From assembly GCF_002284565.1 (NCBI RefSeq), contig NZ_NPKI01000039.1:61939-108547 (forward strand): 46,609 nt of DNA. The letters run 5' to 3'. Positions 34,944 to 43,915 of the stretch are shown piece after piece. The notes beneath the pieces were generated by a model. It saw only the letters and a program-made list of their open reading frames with translations, was not told the DNA's origin and did not search any database. Position 1 is the first letter of the stretch. Each line of letters starts with the position of its first letter. Origin of the DNA: Mesorhizobium mediterraneum (lineage in GTDB: Bacteria; Pseudomonadota; Alphaproteobacteria; Rhizobiales; Rhizobiaceae). A program made the translations under genes and the position numbers.

Positions 34944-36617
34944 ATGGCATTCGCTAACTTCATCGATCGCGCCGCCACGGCGGCATCTCAGGTCCTGGCC
35001 GATTTTCATCTGGGAGACTTCAAAGCAGCTCTTGAAAAGCAGGTCGTGGCAGTCGCCTTCGACCATCAGGCCGCTTCCTGCGCCGAAGGCCAGGCGACAC
35101 TAGATCTTGCGGTGAGATTGCTCGCTAGGCTCTACCCGGTTCTGGCGATACTCCCGCTGGACAGCGCGGCGAGCTCTCAAGCCCAAGCGCTGGAGCGCTT
35201 GGCAAAGTCGATCAATCCAAAAGTCGGCATCCGGCGTTCCGGCAAGTCTGCCACCGTCTGCGTCGTTGCAGGGGTAACGCGCCCATCACTCCGGTGCCCG
35301 ATCTTTTTCGTGGGATCGGACGGTTGGGCGGCAAAGCTGTCGCGTACGGACCCGGTGGGCTCTGGCCCAAGTCTGCTGCCTTATGGAGCTGGCGCCGCCA
35401 GTTGCTTCGGCGCCGCCAACGTCTTTCGAACTATCTTCGCCGCCCAGTTGACCGGCGCCGAGTTGGACGAAACCATCGACCTCTCGCTATGCAGCTACGA
35501 CAAGACCAAAGCCGGGGAGGCTGGCCCGATCGACTTCCCAGTCGACCTTGGCGAAACCCACCTCGTTGGGCTCGGTGCGATAGGCCATGGCTCGCTTTGG
35601 GCGCTAGCGAGACAACCCGATCTCAAGGGTCGTCTGCATGTAATCGATCACGAAGCGATCGAACTCTCAAACCTGCAGCGCTACGCATTGGCCGGCCAGG
35701 CGGAGATTGGTATGTCCAAGGCGGTTCTTGCAGCCACCGCCCTTAGATCGACTGCCCTTGAGGTCGAGGCGCACCCTCTGACGTGGGCAGAATATGTTGC
35801 GCGCCGGGGCAATTGGGTCTTCGACCAAGTGGGTGTGGCGCTTGACACCGCCGCCGACCGTCTGGCTGTCCAAGGTGCACTGCCGCGATGGATCGCAAAC
35901 GCTTGGACGCAGGAGCACGATCTCGGTATCTCCCGGCATGGTTTCGATGACGGCCAGGCTTGCCTTTGTTGCATGTACCTGCCATCCGGAAAATCCAAGG
36001 ACGAGCACCAGCTGATTGCCGAGGAACTCGGAATACCGGAAGCACACGAGCAGGTGAAAACGCTCCTGCAGACCAATGCCGGAGTTCCCAACGACTTTGT
36101 AGTTCGCGTGGCTACAGCGATGGCTGTGCCGTTTGAACCGCTAGCCCCGTTTGTCGGCCAGCCCCTGCGCTCCTTTTATCAGCAGGCTATCTGCGGCGGT
36201 CTGGTGTTCCAGCTTAGCGAAGGAAGTCGCCGCGTTCGAACTGTGGTTCCGATGGCCTTTCAGTCGGTGCTTGCCGGGATTATGCTTGCCGCGGATTTGG
36301 TCAAACATAGTGCGGGGTTTCCCATGAGCCCGACGACGAGCACTCGGGTGAATCTTCTGCGCCCCCTTGGCTCTCACTTGCACGATCCGAAGGCCAAGGA
36401 CTCCAGCGGCCGCTGCATCTGTAGCGACGACGATTTCATTGCCGCTTATAGGCGCAAATACGGCGAGCGCGTTGATCAGGTAAGCGATGTCTCGGCCGCC
36501 TTAGCAGACGCGCACCTCTCCGTGGACGCAGGGGGCGCGGCTTGTGGGCGTGACCATGGGCGCCATTATGACACGCTTGGCCCGCTCCTTTGCCGGCCTA
36601 TCGTCCTCCGCGCATGA
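34944..36617 (+). CDS. E1-like activating enzyme, ThiF family (BilD position)
   Basis: An adenylating enzyme of 557 residues. Residues 1-200 are an extra N-terminal domain of unknown role. The ThiF/MoeB/E1 core starts at THLVGLGAIGHGSLWAL (nucleotide loop 209-214), with D235 in HVIDHEAIELSNLQRY (N243, R246) and K259 in GMSKA, all typical of E1 adenylation. C417 in QQAICGGLVF is a candidate transfer cysteine; C340, C342, C343, C491 and C493 may bind zinc. It follows the JAB gene after three bases. Its last 11 or so codons, in LCRPIVLRA, lie within sequence homologous to the rlxS 3' end, so the C-terminus may be a fusion formed at insertion. Confidence 0.84.
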   Translation: MAFANFIDRAATAASQVLADFHLGDFKAALEKQVVAVAFDHQAASCAEGQATLDLAVRLLARLYPVLAILPLDSAASSQAQALERLAKSINPKVGIRRSGKSATVCVVAGVTRPSLRCPIFFVGSDGWAAKLSRTDPVGSGPSLLPYGAGAASCFGAANVFRTIFAAQLTGAELDETIDLSLCSYDKTKAGEAGPIDFPVDLGETHLVGLGAIGHGSLWALARQPDLKGRLHVIDHEAIELSNLQRYALAGQAEIGMSKAVLAATALRSTALEVEAHPLTWAEYVARRGNWVFDQVGVALDTAADRLAVQGALPRWIANAWTQEHDLGISRHGFDDGQACLCCMYLPSGKSKDEHQLIAEELGIPEAHEQVKTLLQTNAGVPNDFVVRVATAMAVPFEPLAPFVGQPLRSFYQQAICGGLVFQLSEGSRRVRTVVPMAFQSVLAGIMLAADLVKHSAGFPMSPTTSTRVNLLRPLGSHLHDPKAKDSSGRCICSDDDFIAAYRRKYGERVDQVSDVSAALADAHLSVDAGGAACGRDHGRHYDTLGPLLCRPIVLRA

Positions 36618-36690
36618 TCCCTGACACCTCCTTGCCGACGTGATGATCCAGCACCAGCCGCCATGGCACCAGAGGCTGGTCAAACCTCCG
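36582..36690 (-). pseudogene. Relaxase 3'-end scrap, direct repeat of the rlxS end
   Basis: On the minus strand LVPWRLVLDHHVGKEVSG is readable before a TAG, matching LVPWRPVLERHVGKEVSG near the RlxS C-terminus. At DNA level 17 bases (36582-36598) are identical to 40562-40578, and an ungapped 46-base block (36627-36672 against 40620-40665) has 39 identities. Orientation is the same as rlxS, so the AAA/S8 genes lie between two direct repeats. Confidence 0.85.
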
Positions 36691-36717
36691 TTGTTGGCCG
36701 GTTTGGACAGTGCTGCA

Positions 36718-39185
36718 TCAGGTCTCGACCGACGTCTCGACAGTCAGGGCTGCTTCGACGGGTGTGAAGATGTCAACATCGACCCCAGGCGCCCGAATCG
36801 TCACAATCAGGGCGTACCGAGCCAGAGCGTCGACGCGTTCCAGGTAAGGCTTCTCCTTCCACCAGCCCCCGACCGGGAACACGCCGATCGCGTCACGCTC
36901 GGCGAGATCGGCGGCGCTGCCCGACCAGAAATCGGCGTGCAACGAGCCGCGATCGCGGAAGGTGCCGAGCAGCCACTCTTCTCCGCCTCCAGCAGGCGCC
37001 CCTTCCTCCTCGTCCCGAGCGGCCTGATTGATGCGGGCTCGGAATTCGTCGACTGTCTCGGTCGCTGACTTTACTCTGAACCGAAGACCATGGGACGCGT
37101 AACGATGCCGGCGGGTCCATCCGCGTTCACCGGGGTTGGGTTCGATGAAATAGGACAGCGTGACGCGGAGCTCGACCTGGGCAGCGCCGAGCGCCGCGAG
37201 CTGCTCCTTCGGCCAAGGCAGGCGATGCAGCTTCATGTCACGCGTTTTGGCAGCCGCGCCGCCCTCGCGCTGGAAAGGCTGAAGCTCATCTTCAACGATA
37301 AGCGTGAGGTCGTTCACCGTTGACAGAAGCGCGCGCCCAAGATCTGGCACGCCATAACCATAGCGCCGCACGAGCGCCTGGATCTCGCCCTTCGCTCCGT
37401 TGCACGCATCGATGCGTGCGCGCATCGCCGGAGTCCATTCGGCCGAGTGGACGATCAGGGCGCGAACCGTTTCAGGCCACAGCTCGGGGCGCGCTGATAG
37501 AATTAGTCCCGCCATCCGTGCGGCATGGGCCGTTGCCGCGCTCGTATCTCCGAGGGTGGTGAAGTGGCGCAGTTCGGGTCGATAGAAAGTGGTCAATATC
37601 TGCAGATCGTCGATCGGCTCGCCAGGCAACACACCGTCATGGGCGAGATTGCCGCCTTCGAAGACGACCTCGGGCTTCACCGGCCACTGCCTGTCCCAAA
37701 CGACCGAAGTGCGACTGCGCGGCGAGAGCTCGCCCACCGGCGCGATCGGAGCGTAGCCCGCAAAGTCGGTGTCAATGATATCGACCTTTTCTGTGAAAGC
37801 GCCGACCGTCAGCGCATTCCAGGCCTGAGAAGGATCATCGACTGCTTCCAGATCGTTGCGCGTCAAATGCTCGGCCGGCATGAGGTCATCGCCGATGTTG
37901 CCGGCAGAGAGAACGATCAAGCGTCGCTGTTCCTCTTCGAAACAGAGTTGGTCGATAGCGGCAGACCACGATGTGGGCCTTCCACGCGCCGGACTGGCGC
38001 TTGTCACAGCCATTGCGATCGCGCGGCGGCGCTCCGGCGCCTGCACCTCGGCGCGGGCGATCGCTTCCGCGGTGATCGCGCCATAGAGTTCTGGATCGTT
38101 TGCCTCGTCTTCTGGCGGAAGGATACGAACACTCTCCAGCCGAAAGGGCAATGAACTGGATCGCCTCCGACCAGGAGCGGGACCAGATCACCGTACAGGC
38201 CGACACCTGCCATTCGCGTCCCGTGGCCGCTCCACGCAGGTGTGTCGTCGCTGCCCCATGCCGGTTTGACGGTGTGCCAGTCTTCAACGGCAAGTGCGGG
38301 TTCGATCAACGGGTGGGTGCGACGCACGCCGCTGTCGAGAATGCAGACCGCAATATCGGTTTGAGGCGGTCTGACGCGCCCGAGAAGCTCGTCGCTCCAG
38401 TCCCTTTGCTCCGCGCCGCCAAGGCCCATGAAGAAGGACGGCGTATCCTTCGCGCGCCGCAGCTCGGCGACGACATCGCTGTGCGCAATCATGCGGTCGA
38501 GCATTGCCGTGCTGGCGAGTGCCAGCATGACCACCCGCTCCGGAAACCTGACCGCATGCGTGCGCAAAGTGATGTTCAGGGCTTCGGCAATGTGCTCGAA
38601 GTTCTCGCGGCGACCGTCGCGCAGCCAGACTTCCCACCACACCTGCTCGTCAGCGGCCTGGGGGAAGAGGTCGTCGTGGTCGGTAAACAACAATCGTGCA
38701 GTCGCCAGCCTGACTGTCTCCATGCGGGAGACGAGCGGCTCGTTGCGCGGTCTGCCGCGGTCAGTGTCAACGTCTCGATACGCCTCGACTTTCCGCAAAT
38801 AATAGGCTTGCGCGCTTTGCGGCAGGAACACCGACGCTGTGATGGGAGCACCGGGTTGAGTTGGCTCATGGACGGCGACCAGCTCCATGTGCTGGCGACG
38901 ATCGGCCAACTGGTCGAGGGCCGCCCGTCCGGACATGGGCAGATCGATCTCGAGATAAAAGCCAGGCGTGCCGACCGACAGCTGGGGGTCACGCGCCGCA
39001 ATCTGCTGGCGTGCACTTTCGACCGCTTGTTCGATGGATTGCGTCAAGGCCGCAGCATGCGACGCCCGATCACGCGCCGGCAGCGGCGGTGCATGTATAA
39101 GTTGGTTGGGCCGCCGATAGGCTTCCCGAATGCCGTTGTTGCGAAGGTGGATATGGGCGCGGTCGCGCGGAAAATCGTCTGCCAT
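36718..39185 (-). pseudogene. S8 subtilisin-like peptidase, frameshifted
   Basis: A subtilase partnered with the AAA ATPase upstream; together about 820 residues. The first frame (from ATG 39185) has a 270-residue N-terminal region, then D284 in CILDSGVRRTHP and H321 in SGHGTRMAGVG. At 38142-38152 the reading must move by -1: the first frame continues PVHCPFGWRVF and soon loses sense, while the second carries RLESVRILPPEDE, the oxyanion Asn in SAGNIGDD and the catalytic Ser (about 550) in LGDTSAATAHAARMAG. A one-base deletion is the simplest cause. The site also contains C-CCT-TTC, the X-XXY-YYZ form of a -1 slippery heptamer, so recoding cannot be excluded. It starts 17 bases after the ATPase gene. 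Confidence 0.83.
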
Positions 39186-39202
39186 TATGATCTGTGCTGT
39201 CG

Positions 39203-40189
39203 CTACTCAGACAGCGAAGCCTGCCGGCGTTCCTTCAGAGCGTCGATGAGCGCTTCCGAGGTGATCCGCTTTCCCCCCCGCAATATGATGGTTTTTGCAG
39301 CGTCGTCGGCCGCGCGGGTGATCTCGGCCTGCGACAGTCTCTCTGCCTGAGAGATCGCCTCGTTCCAGGCAAGCCCTCTGGTGTCGAAGCGGTCGAGTCG
39401 AGCCCGAAGCAGCGCCTCGATAATCGGCCGATCGGGCACGGCGTATTCGATGACATCGTCGAAACGGCGGAACAAAGCTCTGTCGAGCAGCTCGGGATGA
39501 TTTGTTGCCGCAATAATCAGGCTGTGGCTGTCGTCTTGCTCGAGAAACTGCAGAAACGAATTCAGCACGCGCCGAATCTCGCCAACATCCTGGCGTTCGC
39601 CTCGACGCGCGCCGATGGCATCGAATTCGTCAAAGAAGTAGACGCCCCGCGTCGCCTGCATTGCATCAAAAACAAGCCGCAGCTTTCCGGCAGTCTCTCC
39701 CATGAACTTGGTGATCAAACCATCGAGGACGATCGTGAAAAGGGGCAGATGAAGCTCCCCGGCCAATGCCGATGCGGTCATCGTCTTGCCTGATCCTGGC
39801 GGGCCGACCAGAAGCAGTTTGCGACGGGGAACAAGCCCGTGCTCGCGCAAGCTTGCTTGTTGGCGCTGCTCTCCCAGCACGCGGTGCAGGCGCGAGCGCA
39901 GACTGTCCGGCAAAATCATGTCGGTCAGTCGCAGGTCCGGATAGCGCACATGCAGGAGCCCTGCGAGCTCGCCCTTTGGCTGAAAAAGGGGAACCGGCCG
40001 ACTGCTCTTGGCAATCCGGGCGTCCCTGCTCTTGGCTGCGTCGACCAGATCCTTGAGCTCCTGAGCAAGCTTGCCATGGCCTTGACGTGCCTCATGCGCA
40101 GCAAGCTGCATCGCGATAGAGAGGAAACGATCCTCGTCGCCGGCAATGTGGCTTTTAAGCAGCGTCACGATATGGCGGGCCGTGGTCAT
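39203..40189 (-). CDS. AAA-family ATPase paired with an S8 peptidase
   Basis: A protein of 328 residues with a helical N-terminal domain (1-90) and one AAA module: Walker A GPPGSGKT (129-136), Walker B VYFFDEFD (183-190), sensor-1 N230 in IIAATNHPELLD, and the arginine-rich end LFRRFDDV that supplies the arginine finger. It resembles ATPases encoded next to subtilisin-like peptidases in accessory regions of many bacteria; these pairs are suspected of conflict or regulated-proteolysis roles, but the function is not established. It is the first gene of a two-gene minus-strand unit and appears intact. Confidence 0.82.
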   Translation of the reverse strand: MTTARHIVTLLKSHIAGDEDRFLSIAMQLAAHEARQGHGKLAQELKDLVDAAKSRDARIAKSSRPVPLFQPKGELAGLLHVRYPDLRLTDMILPDSLRSRLHRVLGEQRQQASLREHGLVPRRKLLLVGPPGSGKTMTASALAGELHLPLFTIVLDGLITKFMGETAGKLRLVFDAMQATRGVYFFDEFDAIGARRGERQDVGEIRRVLNSFLQFLEQDDSHSLIIAATNHPELLDRALFRRFDDVIEYAVPDRPIIEALLRARLDRFDTRGLAWNEAISQAERLSQAEITRAADDAAKTIILRGGKRITSEALIDALKERRQASLSE

Positions 40190-40545
40190 GGCTCTCTTCT
40201 GGGGTATCCGTTTACTTGGCGAAGCGCATGCAACCTAAACGCTTTCAACGGCGATTTGTATCGCGCAATGGTGTTTTTTCTCTTGCCGATGTTCGCCCGT
40301 GGCAACTTCAGCGGTGAACTGTTGCGCCGCGGTCATAGGCCAGCCGGAATAACGCCGGCCAGCAGACAACAGTCCGCATCTTCGAGCGCTCGAAGTCTGG
40401 CCACTCACGCAGCGTGTCGGGTCCGAACGCTCCAAAGCCGCCCCGCCTGGCAGGTCCATGCGACCGATTGCGGTCGTGCGGCCATAAGGTCTACGCGGGC
40501 TCGCATGGCTGCCCGCGCCGCTGGCTAAAAAAGCTGTACACCATC
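40190..40545. other. Gap between rlxS and the AAA/S8 unit
   Basis: No gene is recognised in these 356 bases. A stem-loop, CGCGGGC at 40494-40500 and GCCCGCG at 40511-40517 with a ten-base loop, lies downstream of rlxS; a T run precedes it on the minus strand rather than following it, so it does not look like an intrinsic terminator. Confidence 0.4.
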
Positions 40546-42516
40546 TCACGAAACACCAGGTCCGCTCCTTTGCCGGCCGACGGTCCATGAAATCCCCTCC
40601 CCACTCACGACACCGGAGACCTCCTTGCCCACATGGCGCTCAAGCACCGGCCGCCATGGCACCAGCGTGAACTCGCGCGACTTTTCAACGACGGCATATT
40701 TTCCGCTGGCAAGCTCGACGGAGCGGCGGAGCGTACCCTCTACTCGTCCTCCGGATCGCGCTTCGGCATAGGGCAGGCCAAGTTCCTCCGACAGTTGGCC
40801 AGCAACACGGTTCAGTTCTCGCTGGCGCAGGATCGAAAGCATGTTGGCTCGATAGACGATCCGATCCTGTTCTTCATGCGCGAGGCCTTGCGCGATCAGC
40901 CACTGCCGCCGGCGAGCTTGCGCCTCTCTCACGTCGCGGCCGAAGCCGGATCCGTGCAAAGGCTCGGGTCTATCGGCAACCAGCTCCCGGTCGAGCCAGG
41001 TGGCGCCGTTGAAGCTGACGTGTCGCTCCAGCGCCATTGAGGAGAGCTTGTCGGCAACGACAGGCTCGGCCCTGGCCCGCTGGCCCTCATAATTCGCGAC
41101 GCGATCGAGATGGTCCGGCGCGATGAGCCAGGTGCCGTTCGGCTCTCGCTCGACGCCGCCGGTCGCGCGGCGGATCGCCTCCAGCCGCCGCACATGCGTT
41201 CGCGCAAAGCTCTCGGTGGCGGATGGGTCATGCTTCAGGTGCATATCGACGTCGTAACGGCCGCCATGCGCTGCGGCGATTTCGGCGATGGTACGATCGA
41301 CCTGCCTCGGCTCGGTGTTCCTTGGCGCGACACGCACGATGCAGCCATTAGGCATCGTTTCCATCGCCTCGCCTCTACCGATGTCGATCCAATGGCTCTT
41401 ACCGTCGACGGCGTCGACGATCATGTAATGGCGGTCATTGATCTCGTCGGCCAGTCCACGCGCGACAACGCGACCGACGAGAGACTGGACGGGCTCGCCG
41501 GCTCGATCGTGGATCACCCAGTCGGCGGCACTGCGGGCAAGCCCCTTGCCGGTCAGTTCGCGGTGCATGGTCTTGATGATGTCGCCGCGTTCGCCGGTGC
41601 GGCGCAGCGTGGCTTCGAGCTCATCGTCGAGGCGCCAGGAGCCAGCGCCGACCTCCGCGGCCAGACCCATCCGCTCGAGCTTGCGCAGCCGTCCCTGGTG
41701 CAGCGTCTGGCGAATGGCGTCGGGACCGCCCGGCGAGACCAGGCCGTCATCATCACGCATGCTGAGCAGCCGACGGTCGATGCTGGTGAAGCGTTCCTGC
41801 TCCATTTCCCGGCGCAGGCGAAGCTCAATCTCGCGGTCGGTTCGCGGACCGAGATCGAGGCTGACCAGCTCGGCCGCCCGCTCGCGGATGCCAGATGAGA
41901 TATATTCGCGCGCGATGACCAGGTTCTCGCCACGGTCGTCCCTGCCACGGACGATGATGTGGCTGTGCGGGTGGCCGGTGTTGAAATGATCGACCGCGAC
42001 CCAGTCGAGCTTCGTGCCGAGGTCTTCCTGCATCTGCGCCATGAGCCGCCGCGTCAGCGCCTTGAGGTCGTCGTACTCGATGCCGTCTTCGGCAGCGACG
42101 ATGAAGCGGAACTGATGGCGGTCGCCGTCCGCGCGATCGATGAACGCCTTGCCGTCGACGCGGCCGCTGTCGGCGCCGTAGAGCTCGCCAGGTTCACCTT
42201 CGCGGGTGACGCCGTCGCGCTGAAGATAGCGTAGATGGGCACGCGCCCCGTCCGCGCCCTTGCCGGCGAGCTTGACGACCCGCGCCTTGACGATCACCCG
42301 GCGCTGGCGGAAGGCGGCATACCGGTCGCGCGATTTCAGCAGTGCGGCGGCCGCCCCGCCGCGCCCTGTCCGGCTTCCGGTGAAGCGACCACCGCGTTGC
42401 GGCCGGCCGCCAGCCCGGTTGATCGCCGCACGAACCTGGCCGGCATAGCGTTTGCCGGCCTTCGAGCCGCGCGACCCGATTTTGCCGAGCTTCGGCCTGA
42501 ACTCGTCATCCTTAAT
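40546..42516 (-). CDS. rlxS: RlxS, ICE relaxase (DUF3363 family)
   Basis: The relaxase that nicks oriT and pilots the strand through the TraG/Trb system. From the internal GTG at 42297 the frame reads VIVKARVVKLAGKGADGARA, with likely catalytic Tyr in AHLRYLQRDG, and the HUH-type metal motif HFNTGHPHSHIIV. Conserved sequence (DDEFRPKLGKIGSRG, RYAGQVRAAINRAGG) continues in frame upstream, back to an ATT at 42516 that is five bases after GGGAGG; the next upstream in-frame codons meet a TGA. So translation probably begins at ATT, or at a GTG/ATG that has mutated. That gives 656 residues, with Y97 as the likely nucleophile. DUF3363 covers the C-terminal half. Named after the M. loti R7A symbiosis-island relaxase. 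Confidence 0.88.
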   Translation of the reverse strand: MKDDEFRPKLGKIGSRGSKAGKRYAGQVRAAINRAGGRPQRGGRFTGSRTGRGGAAAALLKSRDRYAAFRQRRVIVKARVVKLAGKGADGARAHLRYLQRDGVTREGEPGELYGADSGRVDGKAFIDRADGDRHQFRFIVAAEDGIEYDDLKALTRRLMAQMQEDLGTKLDWVAVDHFNTGHPHSHIIVRGRDDRGENLVIAREYISSGIRERAAELVSLDLGPRTDREIELRLRREMEQERFTSIDRRLLSMRDDDGLVSPGGPDAIRQTLHQGRLRKLERMGLAAEVGAGSWRLDDELEATLRRTGERGDIIKTMHRELTGKGLARSAADWVIHDRAGEPVQSLVGRVVARGLADEINDRHYMIVDAVDGKSHWIDIGRGEAMETMPNGCIVRVAPRNTEPRQVDRTIAEIAAAHGGRYDVDMHLKHDPSATESFARTHVRRLEAIRRATGGVEREPNGTWLIAPDHLDRVANYEGQRARAEPVVADKLSSMALERHVSFNGATWLDRELVADRPEPLHGSGFGRDVREAQARRRQWLIAQGLAHEEQDRIVYRANMLSILRQRELNRVAGQLSEELGLPYAEARSGGRVEGTLRRSVELASGKYAVVEKSREFTLVPWRPVLERHVGKEVSGVVSGEGISWTVGRQRSGPGVS

Positions 42517-42609
42517 GCGAGCCTCCCAGACATATCAAGCAAAATCAGATACTTACACGTCCAACCCTCTTGGCACCGGCGGCAGCCTCCCGGAAAAACG
42601 ATGTGCAGA

Positions 42610-42660
42610 CAAAGATTTAACCGCCTCCTGGAGGCGGTACCTTTATCTTGCCTTACGCGC
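42610..42660. other. Candidate origin of transfer (oriT) upstream of rlxS
   Basis: A perfect inverted repeat, ACCGCCTCC (42620-42628) and GGAGGCGGT (42630-42638), is followed within a few bases by TATCTTGCC, similar to the IncP nic core TATCCTG-C. It lies in the short non-coding gap between rlxS and the transglycosylase gene, a usual place for oriT. The assignment is inference; a transcription terminator is the alternative. Confidence 0.4.
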
Positions 42661-42695
42661 CCAGCCCCGCCAGACGCGCCCCCGTCCGCCCATGG

Positions 42696-43379
42696 CTAAC
42701 GCACCGGCTCCTTCGGCTGCGCGCCGTCCTTGCCGAGCGGCACGAAGAGATCGCCGTTTCGCACGCCTGAGTGAACACCGTCATGAATGAAGAACAGCGA
42801 CCGTCCGAGAGGAGCGATTTGCGCCTTTGGAGCGACAGATTGGCTTTCGAACGCCTCGATGTCGGCCGCCGAAACTCCGGCCGCCTTGAGTTGGTCGAGG
42901 TACTCGACGGTCTCTTCTGGCAGCGGTTTGCCACGCTTCAAATGCTCGTCGTAGCGCTCGGGACCGGCATTGTAGGCGCCAAACAGGCCAGGAAATCCGA
43001 AGCGGTCATACATGGCGCTGAGATAGGCCGTGCCGGCCAGGATATTGTCGCGCGGATCGTGCGGGTTAGGCCCAAGGCCGTGTTCGACCCGCATCTCCTC
43101 ATAGGTGCCGGGCATCACCTGCATGAGGCCCATGGCGCCGGCGCGGGAGGTGATGGGGCGGCCGTCGCGCATCGTCTTGCCGCCGCTTTCGGCAGCCATG
43201 ACGGCATAGATCCAGGCTTGGGGAATATGGAAGCGCCGGCTTGCTTCCGATACCAACGTCTGCCACTTTCGCAGCTGCGGACTTTGGGAGATGGCGACCG
43301 GCTCAGCGCCGGTCGAGGCGGAACAGGCGCATGGCGCAATGGCGATCATGCCCAACAAGAGGAGGGTCACTCGGTCCAT
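42696..43379 (-). CDS. Lytic transglycosylase of the transfer cluster
   Basis: A secreted peptidoglycan-cleaving enzyme of 227 residues that opens the wall for the conjugation channel (VirB1-like role). The signal peptide MDRVTLLLLGMIAIAPCAC contains a lipobox-like APCAC. The SLT domain shows the catalytic glutamate in YAVMAAESGGKT, then GAMGLMQVMPGT and the terminal AYNAGPERYDEHLKRG. Its start overlaps the traF end by 13 bases. Length and motifs are normal. Confidence 0.9.
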   Translation of the reverse strand: MDRVTLLLLGMIAIAPCACSASTGAEPVAISQSPQLRKWQTLVSEASRRFHIPQAWIYAVMAAESGGKTMRDGRPITSRAGAMGLMQVMPGTYEEMRVEHGLGPNPHDPRDNILAGTAYLSAMYDRFGFPGLFGAYNAGPERYDEHLKRGKPLPEETVEYLDQLKAAGVSAADIEAFESQSVAPKAQIAPLGRSLFFIHDGVHSGVRNGDLFVPLGKDGAQPKEPVR

Positions 43380-43915
43380 AGCGGTACGAGCCTCCCGATG
43401 ACATTTTGAGTGGGAACAGGCCCGAAATAGCGGCTGTCGAAGGAGCGGTTTTTGTCGCTGCCGAGCAGGAAAACCTCGTTATCCCCGAGCGCTCGGCAGC
43501 CGTTCCACCATGGCAAAGGTCGGCCTTCGGCGTCGATTTTGAGCCGGCGCGCGACGATGTCGCCGCCGATGATGATGGCGTCATTGAAGGCGCAGACATT
43601 ATCGTCCGGCAGCGCTGCAAGACGTTTTGCCAGCGGCACATTGCGAGGCAGATAGCTGCGCTCGGCGGCGAGATACGCCGCGTATTCAGGCGGGCGCACG
43701 AGCACGAGATCGCCACGCGCCAGCGCTCCCGCAGCGATGCGGTAAAGGCCGATCGGCGCGCTGGCCGAGGCGTTCCAGACCAGCCAAGGGGTGGGCTTTC
43801 CCAGCGCCGTGAAGCCCAAAAGACCGAGACCGGCCGCGGCCAAGGCGACCGTCTTACGGGCTCGAACACGCCTCAGGCGGCTGCCGATCAGATGGATGGA
43901 AGGGCGCCGCCTCAT
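43367..43915 (-). CDS. traF: TraF, S26-family conjugal transfer peptidase
   Basis: A membrane-anchored serine peptidase of 182 residues. In IncP systems TraF matures and cyclises the TrbC pilin. A basic N-terminus and one membrane helix (TVALAAAGLGLLGFTALG) are followed by the S26 box with catalytic Ser in SASAPIGLYRI and the Lys in VPLAKRLAALPDD, and the C-terminal GSDKNRSFDSRYFGPV. ATG 43915 overlaps the rdfS stop (ATGA), so it was chosen over the open upstream frame. The order rdfS-traF-transglycosylase-rlxS matches M. loti symbiosis islands as remembered. Confidence 0.91.
   Translation of the reverse strand: MRRRPSIHLIGSRLRRVRARKTVALAAAGLGLLGFTALGKPTPWLVWNASASAPIGLYRIAAGALARGDLVLVRPPEYAAYLAAERSYLPRNVPLAKRLAALPDDNVCAFNDAIIIGGDIVARRLKIDAEGRPLPWWNGCRALGDNEVFLLGSDKNRSFDSRYFGPVPTQNVIGRLVPLWTE

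Noticed and set aside
40494..40517. Intrinsic terminator after rlxS
   Set aside because: The T run lies before the hairpin on the transcribed strand, so the order is wrong for an intrinsic terminator.
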